From the NCBI GenBank assembly GCA_047967505.1, contig CM106538.1: a stretch of 64,000 nucleotides of DNA. One strand, written 5' to 3'. The stretch comes from Dipteris shenzhenensis. Its lineage: Eukaryota > Polypodiophyta > Polypodiopsida > Gleicheniales. Of this stretch, positions 1 through 10,516 are shown piece by piece. The notes under the pieces are model-generated. The model saw only the letters and a program-made list of their open reading frames with translations, ran no database searches and was not told where the DNA came from. The translations under genes were made by a program, and so were the position numbers. Position 1 is the first letter of the stretch. Each line of letters starts with the position of its first letter.

Positions 1-736
1 TCATAGTAATATCCAATGAGGCTTCAAGTGCTTTGTAGCTGTCCTCGACTGCCTCTGCAAAAGCTTTCCATGCGACTTTTAATTCGGCATCACCTTCACT
101 CCCCGGGCAATGAAATATAGAGCATGGGCAAAGTTCACTGTATGCTCTTCGTCTGTGCGCAAGCGATTGGATTTGCTGTCATGGGCTTCGTCAGATTCTG
201 TGTGAAATTGATTTTTATCCGATGTGATAGCGCTAAAGCTGCCAATCCGTTATTTAGACCTTCACTCCACTCCAGTTCAGTTCATCGTCACTGCTAACCA
301 AGAGATCCCAGGAAGAAGAAAATGCGTCGTCATGTCATTCAAAGGTTTCAAAACCTTATAAAGAATAAGCCATAGACCTCAAGAAAAAGCCATGTCACCA
401 TCGTGTAAAGACCCCTCTAAAGCTTCTTTTTTTCTAAACGTTTAAAAGCCTCTTATCCTCTTCCTCTCCAAATTACATCGATCTTTTTAGTCTCGCCAAA
501 TTCAAAAGTTCGAGGAGTTCAAGACTTGGTGGCTAAGCAAAGAGCGCACACGGAGACTTGCATTTAGTGGATCGACGTGGAAGAGTGGAATTGAAAGGCG
601 AGATCGCAAATTAAAGAGCGCAAAGATTTCAAAGACAAATCCAAAGTCTCAAACAAATCGCAGGGAAGTGGCCATCATATTTTTCCCTTGATAAAGCCTT
701 TTGTTTTATAATATTTGGAAAATTCTCATTTTTAAA
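1..736. other. Left-edge sequence and leader before a Gypsy gag
   Basis: No recognisable gene. On the minus strand an open frame runs off the left edge (about 1-127) and could be the end of an exon or element frame; I do not recognise it. The stretch 420-736 is purine/pyrimidine mixed and leads directly into the gag frame, so it may be the untranslated leader of that retroelement. No PBS was found in it. Confidence 0.25.
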
Positions 737-1848
737 ATGACAAGCCTAGAAAGAGAGGAGATGATTAGGGAAAGAGAGGAAAGGGCTAGGAAAGAAAAAG
801 CGATTATGAAAGAGGAAACACATGAGGAAGCTCGTGACAAAATTCAAGATGATAGTATGGAAATGGAGGATGTCAATTATGGTGATTGTGGAATTCCGTA
901 TTTGGAATTCATTAAACTTGAAACTAGAACACAAAAAATGGAAACGCAGTTAGGGACAATTAATGACACATTAAAAGCCATAATTGAGGCCATATCTAAA
1001 CTATCCGATTCTCAATCAGTAAGTCTTATGGCACAATCACCGAGTCCTCCTAGCCAGATTGAGAGGTCCACCTCTCGACTTAAAGAAACCTTTATTATTC
1101 TTAAGGACTTCAAACCACCAACTTTCAATGGGGAAGAAAAAGAATGCAATAAGGACACGATAAATACATTCTTGCCGAAATGCCAAGACTTCCATCGACT
1201 CAAGAATATCCTTCCTAAAAATCAAGTCGTCGAAGCGAGTCTTTCCCTTGGAAATAAGGCATATAAATGGTGGATGTGCTTAAGAGAAAATGATAGAATT
1301 CCTAAGTATTGGGTTGAATTTGAACAAGCCTTCTTAAAAGAGTTTTTATGTGAAAATGAGTTAGAAAGAGCTTGGGAGGTTTGGGACAATTATACTATGG
1401 GTAAAAACACAGTACGTAGCGAACCATAGCGACGCAATCCTTAAGCTGATAGGAATTGATGAATTCCAAAAGTTAAGGGGTTTCGCGAGAGCTCCTGAAA
1501 AACACCTATAAGGTTTAGATGAGATGAAATTCTCCCAAAACCTTTGAAGAAGCAATTACCAAAGTTGGAACTTCAAAACAAATAGGTTTTTCTCCTAAGT
1601 TCAATAAATTTCCCATTTTGAAAAGGAAGGAGCACTTCAAGAAGGAGGTTTCTCAGGTACCACCTAAGAAACCTCACACACAGAAATATTTTCTCCCAAA
1701 GAAAGAGGATTATGAAAGGGTCAAGCAGGAAAATCTTTGCTTCCTATGTTTGGGCAAAGACCATGCTGCTTGGAACTGTCCTAAAAACAAACAAGCGGGA
1801 GCTAAAGCTCCAAATAAACCTTCACAAAAACAAGTACATGCGGTGTAG
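737..1848 (+). pseudogene. Gypsy-type retrotransposon gag, frameshifted
   Basis: Gag packages element RNA into virus-like particles. The first ATG in the frame is at 737. The N-terminus is highly charged and likely coiled coil (runs of E, R and K). It is followed by a retrotransposon gag domain with the family pattern AYKWW...W..F..AF..EF at about 1258-1345. The frame stops at 1429; the gag C-terminus continues in other frames (an LIGIDEFQKLRGF stretch near 1450-1480). A CCHC zinc knuckle (C-x2-C-x4-H-x4-C) lies at 1738-1779 in the frame that ends at 1848. At least two frame breaks make it non-functional. The 1849-1960 stretch may hold a decayed start of pol. The gag assignment is firm; the exact Gypsy lineage is not. 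Confidence 0.8.
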
Positions 1849-1959
1849 GTGTTGCTGCTTAATGGTACTAAAAAGTACATTGAGGTTGAGGTTTATCATG
1901 AGGGTAGCACCCACATGTGCTCAACCATAGGGCATGAAACACTTGCATTTTGGTGTGGC

Positions 1960-2246
1960 TTTGAAGGCTTGAGTCTAGGTTTTATACCTAGGCTTAGGCA
2001 TTAAGAAGGGGTACAATGAGGAGTCCATGAGAGGACTTAAAGGGCAAGGTCCCTTTGGGACACATGGCATCAAATTAAGAGCCACTTGGCAAGTGTTGGG
2101 TTCAGGGGAGGCTTCTAGTTGGGAGAGCTCATCTTGGAAGAAAGTAGGGAGACACAAGGGAATACACGGGTTCACGTAGAGTAGCTCCCAAGAAGCTGTG
2201 GCTGGGTGGCGAACATTTGGACAACCTTCTTCATTGATATCTAACA
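1960..2246 (-). repeat. Copia 3' LTR, U3 portion (left end uncertain)
   Basis: On the minus strand the sequence starts TGTTAGATATCAATG immediately after a purine tract, the expected start of a 3' LTR. The same first 12-15 bases begin the LTR pieces ending at 5604 and 16978 and the LTR starting at 52906. I could not find the far end; sequence resembling Gypsy coding resumes left of about 1960. Confidence 0.6.
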
Positions 2247-2259
2247 CCCCCCCTCAATG
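2247..2259 (-). promoter_or_regulatory. Polypurine tract of Copia element 1
   Basis: Minus-strand CATTGAGGGGGGG abuts the TGTTAGATATC LTR start. A polypurine tract primes plus-strand DNA synthesis. The third Copia has the closely related CATTGAGGGCGGG at 16979-16991 in the same position. Confidence 0.7.
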
Positions 2260-3936
2260 TCCACCCGCAAGTGAACTTACTTTTTCGGGCCAATGCCAAG
2301 TCGATGAAAATGCTTCTCCAGCAAGTCTCTTCCAAGAGCCTTCGTGAAGATGTCCGCAACATTCTCTGTAGTCGGGCAGTACACCAAGTCGACCTCTCCA
2401 TCCATGATGAGCTCGCGTACAAAGTGATATTGAATCTCAATGTGTTTTGTGCGAGCGTGGAACACAGGGTTCTTTGCAATCGCCATGCAACTCTGATTGT
2501 CACATGATAATTGCGTAGGAGGCTTGTTCTGCATTGCACCCGTGTCCCCTAAAATCCTCGTCTCTTCCAAGAGCCTTCGTGAAGATGTCCGCAGCATTCT
2601 CTGTAGTTGGACAGTACACCAAGTCGACCTCTCCATCCATGATGAGCTCGTGTACAAAGTGATATTGAATCTCAATGTGTTTTGTGCGAGCGTGGAACAC
2701 AGGGTTCTTTGCAATCACCATGCAACTCTGATTGTCACATGATAACTGCGTCGGCTTGTTCTGCACTGCACCCATGTCCCCTAAAATCCTCCTCAACCAC
2801 ACTGCCTCGCAAGAAGAAAAGCATGCTAATTTGTACTCAGTCTCGGTAGAAGAAAGAGCAACTATAGGTTGCTTCTTGCTGACCCATGACACAGCTCTAG
2901 ATCCAAGTAAGAAACAGTAACTTATCATTGATCTCCTGCTGTCCACGTCTCTTGCCCAATCCAAGTCACAAAATCCGGTCAAGATGTTGCCCTTGGTATA
3001 GGTGATGCCATAATTGGGTGTGCCTTTGATGTATTTCAGCACCCGCATCCCTGCCCTCCAATGGTTCTCCCGGGGCTTATTGGAAAACCTGCTTAGTACA
3101 CCAGTCGCAAAGTTGATGTCCGGCCGCGTGTTGCACAAGTAAATCAAACTGCCCACAAGCCTTCTATACTTCGCTTCGTCCACTAGTGGTGATGAATCCT
3201 CATTTGAGAGCTTCACGTCAACCTCCATAGGGGTGCCAATTGTCTTACACTCAGCCATGCCAAATGCCTTTAGTATCTCTCCAGCATACTTCAGTTGTGA
3301 GATGAAGATCTGTTTTGGCTCTTGCCAAACTTCAATCCTCAAAGAGAAATGCATCAGTCCGAGGTCTGTCATTTCAAACTCTTTTCCTAGCAAATGCTTT
3401 GTCTGCGAGATCTTCTCTTCATGGTTCCCTGTTAAGACAAGGTCGTCCACATAAAGGACCACGATCATACACTTGCCTCCTTCTCTGAAGATATACAAAT
3501 TTGCATCAGATGGGCTCCTCCTGAACCCGTTTTGCAGAAAGTAGGCATCAATCCGCGAATACCACGCTCGTGGGGCCTGTTTCAGCCCGTAAAGTGCCTT
3601 CTTCAGTTTACAGACTTTACCTTCTGAACCGGGGATCACAAAAGCTGGTGGTTGTTCCACGTATACCTCCTCCTTGAGATCTCCATTCAGAAAGGCGGAT
3701 TTTACATTCATCTGAAACACGGGCCAACTTCCCTGGGCAGCTAAAGCCAAAACACTGCGAATTGTGGTTATTTGAGCTGTGGGAGCAAAAGTATCCTGAT
3801 AATCAAAAACATGTATCTGTGCGAATCCTTTTGCCACGTGCCGAGCCTTGTACTTATCCAACGTGGCATCGGACTTGTACTTGGTCTTGTACACCCACTT
3901 GGTGCCGATTACCTTGCGTTTTGGTGGACGATCCAC
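2259..3936 (-). pseudogene. Copia pol: reverse transcriptase and RNase H
   Basis: The protein opens with the Copia RT start (KRKVIGTKWVYKTKYK, then DKYKARHVAKGFAQ). It contains the polymerase motif YVDDLVLTG at about 3430-3455 and reaches the RNase H end with the conserved ALSSTETEY, AKNPVFHARTKHIEIQYH and YCPTTENAADIFTKAL blocks. The frame is open over 478 residues (2500-3936). The final segment is duplicated head-to-tail, so the C-terminal RNase H block occurs twice with a frame shift between copies. It belongs to the Copia unit running to 5286 and is followed by a PPT and LTR. Domain order, integrase before RT, identifies Copia rather than Gypsy. Not functional as it stands. Confidence 0.9.
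2325..2791 (-). repeat. Tandem duplication inside Copia RNase H (2 copies)
   Basis: Copy 1 is 2325-2559 (235 bp) and copy 2 is 2560-2791 (232 bp). Both begin GTCTCTTCCAAGAGCC and end CCCCTAAAATCCTC on the + strand. Copy 2 lacks 3 bases near its right part, and the copies differ by a modest number of substitutions. Each copy encodes the RNase H C-terminal block (HARTKHIEIQYH to the FTKALG end). Confidence 0.85.
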
Positions 3937-4415
3937 AAGGTCCTAAGTGTTGTTCTTCATTATGGAGCCATACTCCGACTGCATAGCCTCCATCCACCTA
4001 TCATCACCCTTTGCCTCTTCAAGACACTTGGGTTCATCAGCACAGATCACCTCTGTCATCAAAGCGTAGTTGACCAAGTGTTCCTACGCCCTTCTTTGCT
4101 CCTCTAATCTCTTGGACCGGTGGTGTTCGGATGGTTCCTCCTCAATGGCTGAAGGTTCTGTGCTATCCAAAAGCTGCTTTACCCACTTCGGGAATGGCTA
4201 TTGCCATTGTGGTTCCGCAGGCTCTTCTTCCTCTTCTTTATCTTGAATCCTCCCAAGCACCATTGGGGGAGGTCGGTCTGCTGTTGGTGGTGGTACTGGA
4301 TGGATATCCTGGTCCTGGTTGTTTGGGAAGGAAGCATCCTCCTCGAATTGATGCGGCTATTCAAAAAAGGCCTGCAGTGGAGTCATCCCGTTCACAGCCT
4401 TCGTGTAGCTATGAT
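3937..4415 (-). pseudogene. Copia integrase C-terminus and IN-RT linker, degenerate
   Basis: Minus-strand translation joins the integrase tail (AVYILNHSYTKAVNGMTP) through an acidic/proline-rich linker to the RT start. It is interrupted by stops and apparently lacks the roughly 90-residue block between the GMTP motif and the linker that intact Copia proteins carry. Frames change several times. Confidence 0.6.
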
Positions 4416-5081
4416 TCAGAATGTAAACTGCCACATGTCACATGCTTCAGCCCAGAAAGTCTTTGGCAAATCTTTCCCTTTCATCATACTCCTGTCCATT
4501 TCGCAGATGACGCGCATCTTGTGTTCTGCTACTCCATTTTGCTGTGATGTATGTGGCGGGGGTTTCTGCCTCTTGATCCCGTGATTTTTGCAGTAACTTT
4601 CGAATTCAGTTGATGTGAACTCTCCACCTCTGTCTGATCTCAACTTCTTCACCTTCCTCCCTGATTCTTTCTCGACCATTACATGCCATTTCTTGAACTT
4701 ATTAAAAGCCTCGTCTTTAGTCTTCAGGAAGTATATCCATATCCTTCTATTGTAGTTGTTGATCAGCGTCATGAAGTAGTAAGAACCACCCAAAGCTTCC
4801 GTCTCCATCTTTCCATAGAGGTCCGTGTGAACGAGCTCTAGAGGAGCCTTTGCCCTGCTGGCCTCTTTAGGAAAGGGATGCTGATGCTGCTTGCCCATCA
4901 TGCAAGCTTCACATATATCGGGCAGATCTGAAATTTCTGGTAGGTTTGCAATCATTCCACTTTTATGCATCTCCTTTATAGAACTAAGGTTTAGATGACC
5001 AAACCTCTCATGCCATAGCTTAGTGTTCTTCACATCTACTCGACACTGAAAGCTGAGAGTTTGTAGATGTTGTTGCGCCAT
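4416..5081 (-). pseudogene. Copia GAG-pre-integrase and integrase core
   Basis: Integrase inserts element cDNA into the genome. The frame begins with the GAG-pre-integrase zinc-binding region (WHERFGHLNLSSIKEM, then a C-x2-C pair in CEACMMGK). The catalytic core keeps the three acidic positions in context: D in HTDLYG, D in LRSDRGGEF and E in QQNGVAEHKM. The usually conserved IDDYSR stretch reads INNYNR. The ORF loses frame just after FWAEACD. Upstream it continues into the protease end at 5088-5286. Confidence 0.85.
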
Positions 5082-5087
5082 GTACCT

Positions 5088-5286
5088 TTACCAATGACCT
5101 TCCCTTGAAGATCCAAGATCTGTGCACCATTTATCGAATTGAACTTTGAGGTCCCGATCCATGATCGTAGAAACGGACAACAAGTTCCTCTTGATATCTA
5201 GCACATAAAGAACATCGGACAACTGTTTTACAACTCCATCTGACTTGAGAGCAATCGTACCTTTTCCTTGTGCTGGACATTTTGCA
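5088..5286 (-). pseudogene. Copia protease C-terminal part
   Basis: The translation includes KGTIALKSDGVVKQLSDVLY and RNLLSVSTIMD, the conserved segment between the Copia protease and the GAG-pre-integrase domain. The catalytic DSG and everything upstream are missing, because the frame is cut at about 5286 where an LTR fragment begins. Confidence 0.75.
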
Positions 5287-5604
5287 TTTCGGCCCACAGC
5301 CATCCGGGATCATCTGGGGCTTAAAACGAGCCCCAACTCGAGAGTGGGCTGCCCCGGGAAATGCTCCGTTTACCCTCAATGTGATCAGTTATGGGATGCC
5401 TTCCCGCACATGAATGTAGCCTAGTTGGCAGTGTGTCAACTCCGTCTAGCCATCAGTCCACACATGGCCCCCATCTGGTATCCAAACCAGGTCCTACCGG
5501 ATAACCGACCTACTCAAGTTCCTTCTCCTCATATGGGGGGGCTTACAAGTAGAGTTAGTTGGTTCCCGCGTAGTTACATGAGAGTGGAGCATTGATATCT
5601 AACA
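5287..5604 (-). repeat. Copia LTR fragment (U3), matching the 52.9 kb LTR
   Basis: The minus strand starts TGTTAGATATCAATGCTCC at 5604 and is readily alignable, in inverted orientation, with 52906-53230. Shared blocks include CATATGAGGAGAAGG, CCAGATGGGGGCC and GGCAGCCCACTCTC. It lies between two Copia coding blocks on the same strand: Copia 2 integrase to its right and Copia 1 protease to its left. No PPT or PBS flanks it. Confidence 0.7.
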
Positions 5605-6461
5605 CTTTGCACTATCATCTGTATTTGTGAAAGGAGGAATAGAATCAAACACATCCGAGGCTTTCACTGAAGGCTGTGTTTTTCATCCAACCAAGGCAAG
5701 GGGGCATGCTCAGCAAAAAGCATGTTCCTACATACAATCACCTTGCCTGTGCTAGGCTGAAACAGCTTGTAACGTTTGCTTTGTGAGCTGTAGCCAATGA
5801 AGATGCATTTGATAGCCTTATCATCAAGCTTATGCCTCAACTGAGACGGAACATGCACATATGCCAATGACCCAAACACCCACATGTGTGAAATAACAGG
5901 TCTCTAGCTAGTCCATGCCTCATAGGGTGTGATAGGGTGGGTAGGCTTTTGAATACAGTTGGAACACATGATGGCATCCAGTTTGGCAAAGGCTTGCCCT
6001 TCAGCATGCATCTGCCCATCTCCATCTCTGTATGATTTTTCTCTCGGCAAGCACATTCTGCTTGCAGGAGTATATGGCATTGTGCACTGATGGATGATAC
6101 CCCAGGCTGCTAAAAACTCAAAAAATTCTCGAGACATGTACTCACCCATGGGATATATCCAAGTGAACCTAGTGAAGTCATCTATAAAAGTAACAAAGTA
6201 GTAGTACCCCCAAGTGATGTTGTCTGCATCATGATGTATGAGATGCAACTTCCTGGATGCCCCAAGGGTCCTGTCCTTGTGAATTGGAAACCTATGGATT
6301 TCACCTAATAAGCAGCCCTCACATACATGTTTTTTAAGTGCATGGATGGGTGAAAGATCTATGACCATGTCATGTGAATGCATCTTCACCAAACTATTGA
6401 AGTTGAGATGTCCCAATCTCTCATGCCATAGATATGTATTAGAAATTATAGATTCATCCAC
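5605..6461 (-). pseudogene. Second Copia: integrase, internally deleted
   Basis: At 5904-6461 the frame carries the GAG-pre-integrase start (WHERLGHLNFNSLVKM, CEGCLLG) and the beginning of the integrase core (a HHDAD region, VTFIDDFTRFTWIY). The segment holding the second catalytic Asp appears deleted or scrambled. At 5664-5885 the integrase C-terminal signature follows (VFGSLAYVHVPSQLRHKLDD, CIFIGYSSQSKRYKL). The frame is cut at 5604/5605 by the LTR fragment, so no RT remains for this copy. Confidence 0.8.
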
Positions 6462-6485
6462 GGCATGGGCTTCTATAGCAGCATG

Positions 6486-6911
6486 TTATGCATATATGTC
6501 AAGATGATAAAGCCCTCTATCAAGTGTACTAGTAAGTACAATAGAATTATCGTACCGATTATCAGAAATGGCACATCGATAAATGTCAAAAAGAACTTTA
6601 AAGCCATGTGTGGAGATGGCTGAAATAGAAATCAAATTCTTTTTTATACCTAGAACATATGAAACATCCACAAGTGTAATGGTATCACTTGACATTGTAG
6701 TGACAATCACTTGACCAATCCCTTTCATGGGATATGCTACATTATTTACACAAGTGACAATGCCCCCCTTTGGAATGACACTCCTTGTGTGAAAGAGATG
6801 TTTGTAGGAAGTGATGTGCTTTGAAGCACCACTATCAAAGTACCAGTCTGAGGTAGAATCAAAGACTACAAAAGCTGAATCATGTTGAGTATGCTTATAA
6901 TGACACTCCAC
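6486..6911 (-). pseudogene. Second Copia: aspartic protease region
   Basis: The retropepsin processes the polyprotein. The catalytic triplet is intact in DWYFDSGASKHIT, followed by the typical block of the Copia protease-to-integrase segment (LVDVSYVLGIKKNLISIS). It lies between a zinc-knuckle remnant (6990-7085) and integrase (5605-6461) on the same strand, in Copia order. The frame ends shortly before the integrase block. Confidence 0.85.
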
Positions 6912-7425
6912 AATACATGAAACTCATCATGAGCAAGATTGGCTGCCTCTATATTTGTGACATGAGCAGCTAAAGTATTTGTGACAACAAGACCTTGATG
7001 TCCTGACTATCCTTGATTCTTCTCAAAAGCAATGCGCTTTCGATACTCAGAGATGTCATGACCTGGTTTCCTACACTAATTTCAGCATTTTTTCTTCTTC
7101 CCATTAGCAAGAGAAGAAGATGATGAGGTACCAGATGTAGGTTTGGGCTTGCTGAAAAAAATTTCCCTTTTCCTTTGCCCCTATGATGCGTAGCAAAGGC
7201 TTGATTTGCATGAGTAGAAGCAGCCCTATTTTCACGACTCTGCTCCTCCTGCAGGAGTAGGGAAACAAGTTGATCAAAAGAATAGTGGTTGGGAGGTACC
7301 CATGGCCACTAGGGAGTCCATCGAGTGTAGTGGACACAACCTACGAGTCTGGTACAATCTCATCAACATTGATGAGCTACTCTCTGAAGTCCTTGACGTG
7401 TGTCAAATAGGCATCCATGTTGCCC
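6912..7425 (-). pseudogene. Second Copia: gag C-terminal half with broken zinc knuckle
   Basis: Minus-strand translation gives the gag segment MDAYLTHVKDFRE followed by VSTTLDGLPSGHGYLP, the UBN2/gag_3 pattern with its conserved LxGLP. Further on, at about 7050-7090, a zinc knuckle is visible as K-C-stop-N-stop-C-R-K-P-G-H. One stop is TGA in the place of a likely TGG, and the other is TAG. These stops and several frame changes show decay. Confidence 0.7.
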
Positions 7426-8349
7426 TGAGGATGATAATTTTTTGAGAAAAATATTCTGAGCATCTTAGCGAAGGAAAAAAAAAGCTTCCGAGTAATATAA
7501 TGGGATGGCTTTTGAAGGAACCCACATGTAGAGTAGACTTCTCTATGAAAATTCCCATATGTCCCCTTCTTACAACTTTTACTTAATAGGGGGTGACATT
7601 GAAAACCCTCTCTCAACCTAGCTTCATGAAAGGGTTTCTCCAAAGAAACCTAATTGAAACAAGCCATCAAGATAGTTTTTCTAGCAAAACCCCTTTGAAG
7701 TAGGTCTTCCAAGGTAGTTTCGCTAGCGAAATTACCATGGACAACACTTTTAAAAGTGGCATAACTTTCACATCCAACGTCCAAATATAGTCATTAAACT
7801 ACTCAAATTGATCGAAAAACCCCATTTGAGTACATCTATGTGGTTATACTTTGAAAAATCTTGCATATATAGTATTAAATATTACATGTATTTTATGAGA
7901 GTGATATATAAGCTCAAGTTAATACTTATTTATAGTTAATTTAAACTTCTTTAGAAACAAATCCATAAATATCTTGTTATTTATGGTATTAAAACACTAG
8001 AAAGCTCGTCATATTGATATAAATGTGTTTAATCAGTAATTATATATATATTATATTATTACATTGAGAGTGATTATGAGGGATATTTCTTAAAAGAATT
8101 AATTTTCAACACTTTTTTAAGGTAATAACAAGGGTACAAAGGATGTCTAGTAAGAAAATTTATGTTATGTAAAAATGAATAAGTGACTATTATGTATATT
8201 TTTATGATAAAGGAATCTAGTTCTAGTGAAAATAAAAGTGTTAAAACCATGTTTCCTAAAGAAATAAAAAATTTTAAATCTCTTGCAAAACACGCTTGGA
8301 TAAACCTGCTCACAGGTTTTTACTCGTAAAATTGACGCATTCGCCCCGG
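7426..8349. mobile_element. AT-rich insertion (about 0.92 kb) in the Copia gag
   Basis: The gag reading is interrupted between EGGN (right side, about 8350) and MDAYLTHVKDF (left side, about 7418). The 7 bases GTTGCCC occur on both sides (7419-7425 and 8350-8356), as a target-site duplication would. An 8-bp version is possible with a final T/C mismatch. The insert has no clear terminal inverted repeats or transposase. It contains a 14-bp perfect palindrome, TTTCGCTAGCGAAA, near 7720. Class unknown. Confidence 0.55.
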
Positions 8350-8807
8350 GTTGCCCCCTTCAGTCATCTTATCATTGTCAAGATGCCTATGTAAATAAGC
8401 AACTCTGGCCTCATTGCGTATCTGATAAAGATTGGCCAAAGGGTCCCATGCAGCCTTGGTTGTTTTGCAAGACTGAATGTGAGGTATAACAACTCTCTTG
8501 CAATTCATGGCAATCACTGCATGTGCATGTGCATCTCGTTGATCGCAATGAATCTGTTCTTGTGTTGGAGGGTCGGCAGCAGGCACTAAGGGAGTAGCAA
8601 TAGATGAAACAGAAGTGGCAAAAGTGTCTGCCGCAGTAGTAGTAGGTGCCTATGAAGAGACAAGTCTAATCTCTGATCCATATACAATTCCCCAAAAGTT
8701 CCTGGACACCAACAGGTGGTGAACCAAGTCCGACCACATGGGATGATTGGTGCCATCAAGCTTGTCCTTAGCACCAACAAGCATCCTAAAAGATTCATGG
8801 TTTGCCA
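8350..8807 (-). pseudogene. Second Copia: gag N-terminal half
   Basis: The likely start ATG is at 8805-8807 on the minus strand, giving a Copia gag opening (KLDGTNHPMWSDLVHHLL, VSRNFWGIVYG). It is followed after a stop by AAWDPLANLYQIRNEAR and LDNDKMTEGGN, the UBN2 motif with its conserved W and L.L pattern. A stop lies after VSS near 8650. The gene continues beyond the 0.92 kb insertion at 7104-7425. Confidence 0.75.
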
Positions 8808-10128
8808 TTGCAAATGAAAGTCCCCAAGAAATTAAAAACTACAAATGTCACAGCCTCAAGGCTACAATGTAAAGGGCTGCCTACTCAAGTATTTGACTGT
8901 TGCGACTGGCTGCAAATGTCAAACCAAAAATTACAAAAAATGCTTGCAAATGTCAATGCCAAGATGGTTGCTCAAATAGAACCTCCCTTGTAAATAGCTT
9001 TCCTACAAATGACCAGCCCAAATCAAAGGGCAAATGTGTGCAAATTTGTCCAATGTAAATTTGAGCTAAATCTGTCCTAAATGGCGGTTGAATGCCACAA
9101 ATGTCAAAGGATAAATAGCCCAAATCAAATGGCAAATGCAAATTGAACCCAAATTTAGTGGTGTCAAGCAAATAGCACTACAAGTATCAGCAAATCTGAC
9201 AAAAGCCCCAAATTTGGAGAGGGCAATTATGCCAAAAAGAGGGCAAATGATGAAAAAACCCAAATTTTGATGAAATTTAGCAAATATGATGAAATCTCCT
9301 ACAATGTCCTACCAATCATACAATGTGTGCAATAAATGTGCACCTCCCCTCAAAAACCCCCAAAATTTGCCAATTCAGACCTACTAAAAATAGCAAATGT
9401 TTGAAATTATCACTCACATTGAGTGAAAAAGTACCTGCAAAATTGAGGCCAGTTGTGAGGTGCCCTAATTTCTAAAGGGCAAATTGGCAATCTTACTACA
9501 ATTTCTATCAAGGTACACAAAATGCTCCCAATTTTGGCAAGTCTAGCACATACAAAGTCAAGAGTATTGCAAAAACCTACAAATGTTGCCAGAAGCCCCA
9601 AATTGTACGGACAATTCACAATCAGAGTGCAGGTACGACAGATTGTAGTAGCTTCTGACAACGACATATGGAGGTAAATGCAAGTTGTACGAAAGTAGAT
9701 GTACTATCCTCCATAAGGTTGTATACAAATGGTTCTGATGCAATATACTGCATGAACAAAAGGATGTATGGATGATGACTTTCTTGGGTAGGTGACATTG
9801 TATGGACGATCATGCCTAGCTGGATTGGCATGGATGTACTAGAAAATTCCTATGTTGTACAAATGATGATAGCATAGGCAAGTGATGCAAATCTGTACGG
9901 ACGATGCATGTACTGGCAGGTTTTACAAAAGAGTATTGTACATTTGTACGGACGATTTGCATTGTAGAGTGTATGGATGTTTTAGACCTGTAGGGGTGCA
10001 GTGTGGCGCTGATGACAAGTGTAGCAAACAATTGCACTAGACCAAAGCTCCCAAGCTGAAGCTAAAGGTGGAAATAGAGTTATGGGCAACAAATGCACAA
10101 GGAAGGAAGATAGGATCACCCAATCCCA
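8808..10128 (-). other. Long 5' leader of the second Copia
   Basis: About 1.3 kb between the PBS and the gag start with no convincing coding. The part nearest the PBS (9487-10128) is nearly identical, inverted, to 63359-64000. It contains repeated copies of a short motif, TGTACGGACGAT, and variants (about 9604, 9765, 9799, 9894, 9945). This is unusually long for a Copia leader. Confidence 0.55.
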
Positions 10129-10139
10129 CTCTGATACCA
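10129..10139 (-). other. Primer binding site, initiator tRNA-Met type
   Basis: Minus-strand TGGTATCAGAG is the standard plant Copia PBS, complementary to the 3' end of initiator tRNA-Met. It lies at the inner edge of the LTR and mirrors the site at 63348-63358. Confidence 0.85.
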
Positions 10140-10516
10140 CAGTTGGGTGTGAGAAGCAACGGAAAGGGAATGGAATGCAATGGAGCAAAACAACAAGCTA
10201 AAGCAAAAATGAGTACTTGCAAATGGATAATGAGATAGTACAAAGGGGTGGCCTATATGGCCGCAAAGTCAACCATATGATTGACTAATGAAGTCAACCT
10301 AAATGTAGAATGAGTCCTAAGACTAGCCTACAAGACCATACTAGGACTAAGTGCTAACATTCATTATGGTTCCTAGATGTAGTAGATAATTTGAGATCAT
10401 AGTCCACCAAACTAGCCCAAACCACTTTCTTGCGTCTATAGAATCTATGAGCTAGCTTAGGTGGTGCAGCTCAAATGAAGCTTATCTATGCATATGTAGT
10501 TGAGATAAACTATGTT
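10140..10516 (-). repeat. 5' LTR of the second Copia family (377 bp)
   Basis: Bounded inside by the PBS and outside by loss of similarity to the second copy at 62971-63347. The two are collinear without net gaps and differ at about 8 of 377 positions by my count. The outer edge reads AACATAGTTTATC in both copies, which is not the usual TG start; the inner edge reads CACCCAACTG. Confidence 0.7.

Noticed and set aside
2271-4584. Plus-strand frames across the Copia pol (78-138 aa)
   Set aside because: Antisense shadows of the integrase/RT/RNase H coding strand.
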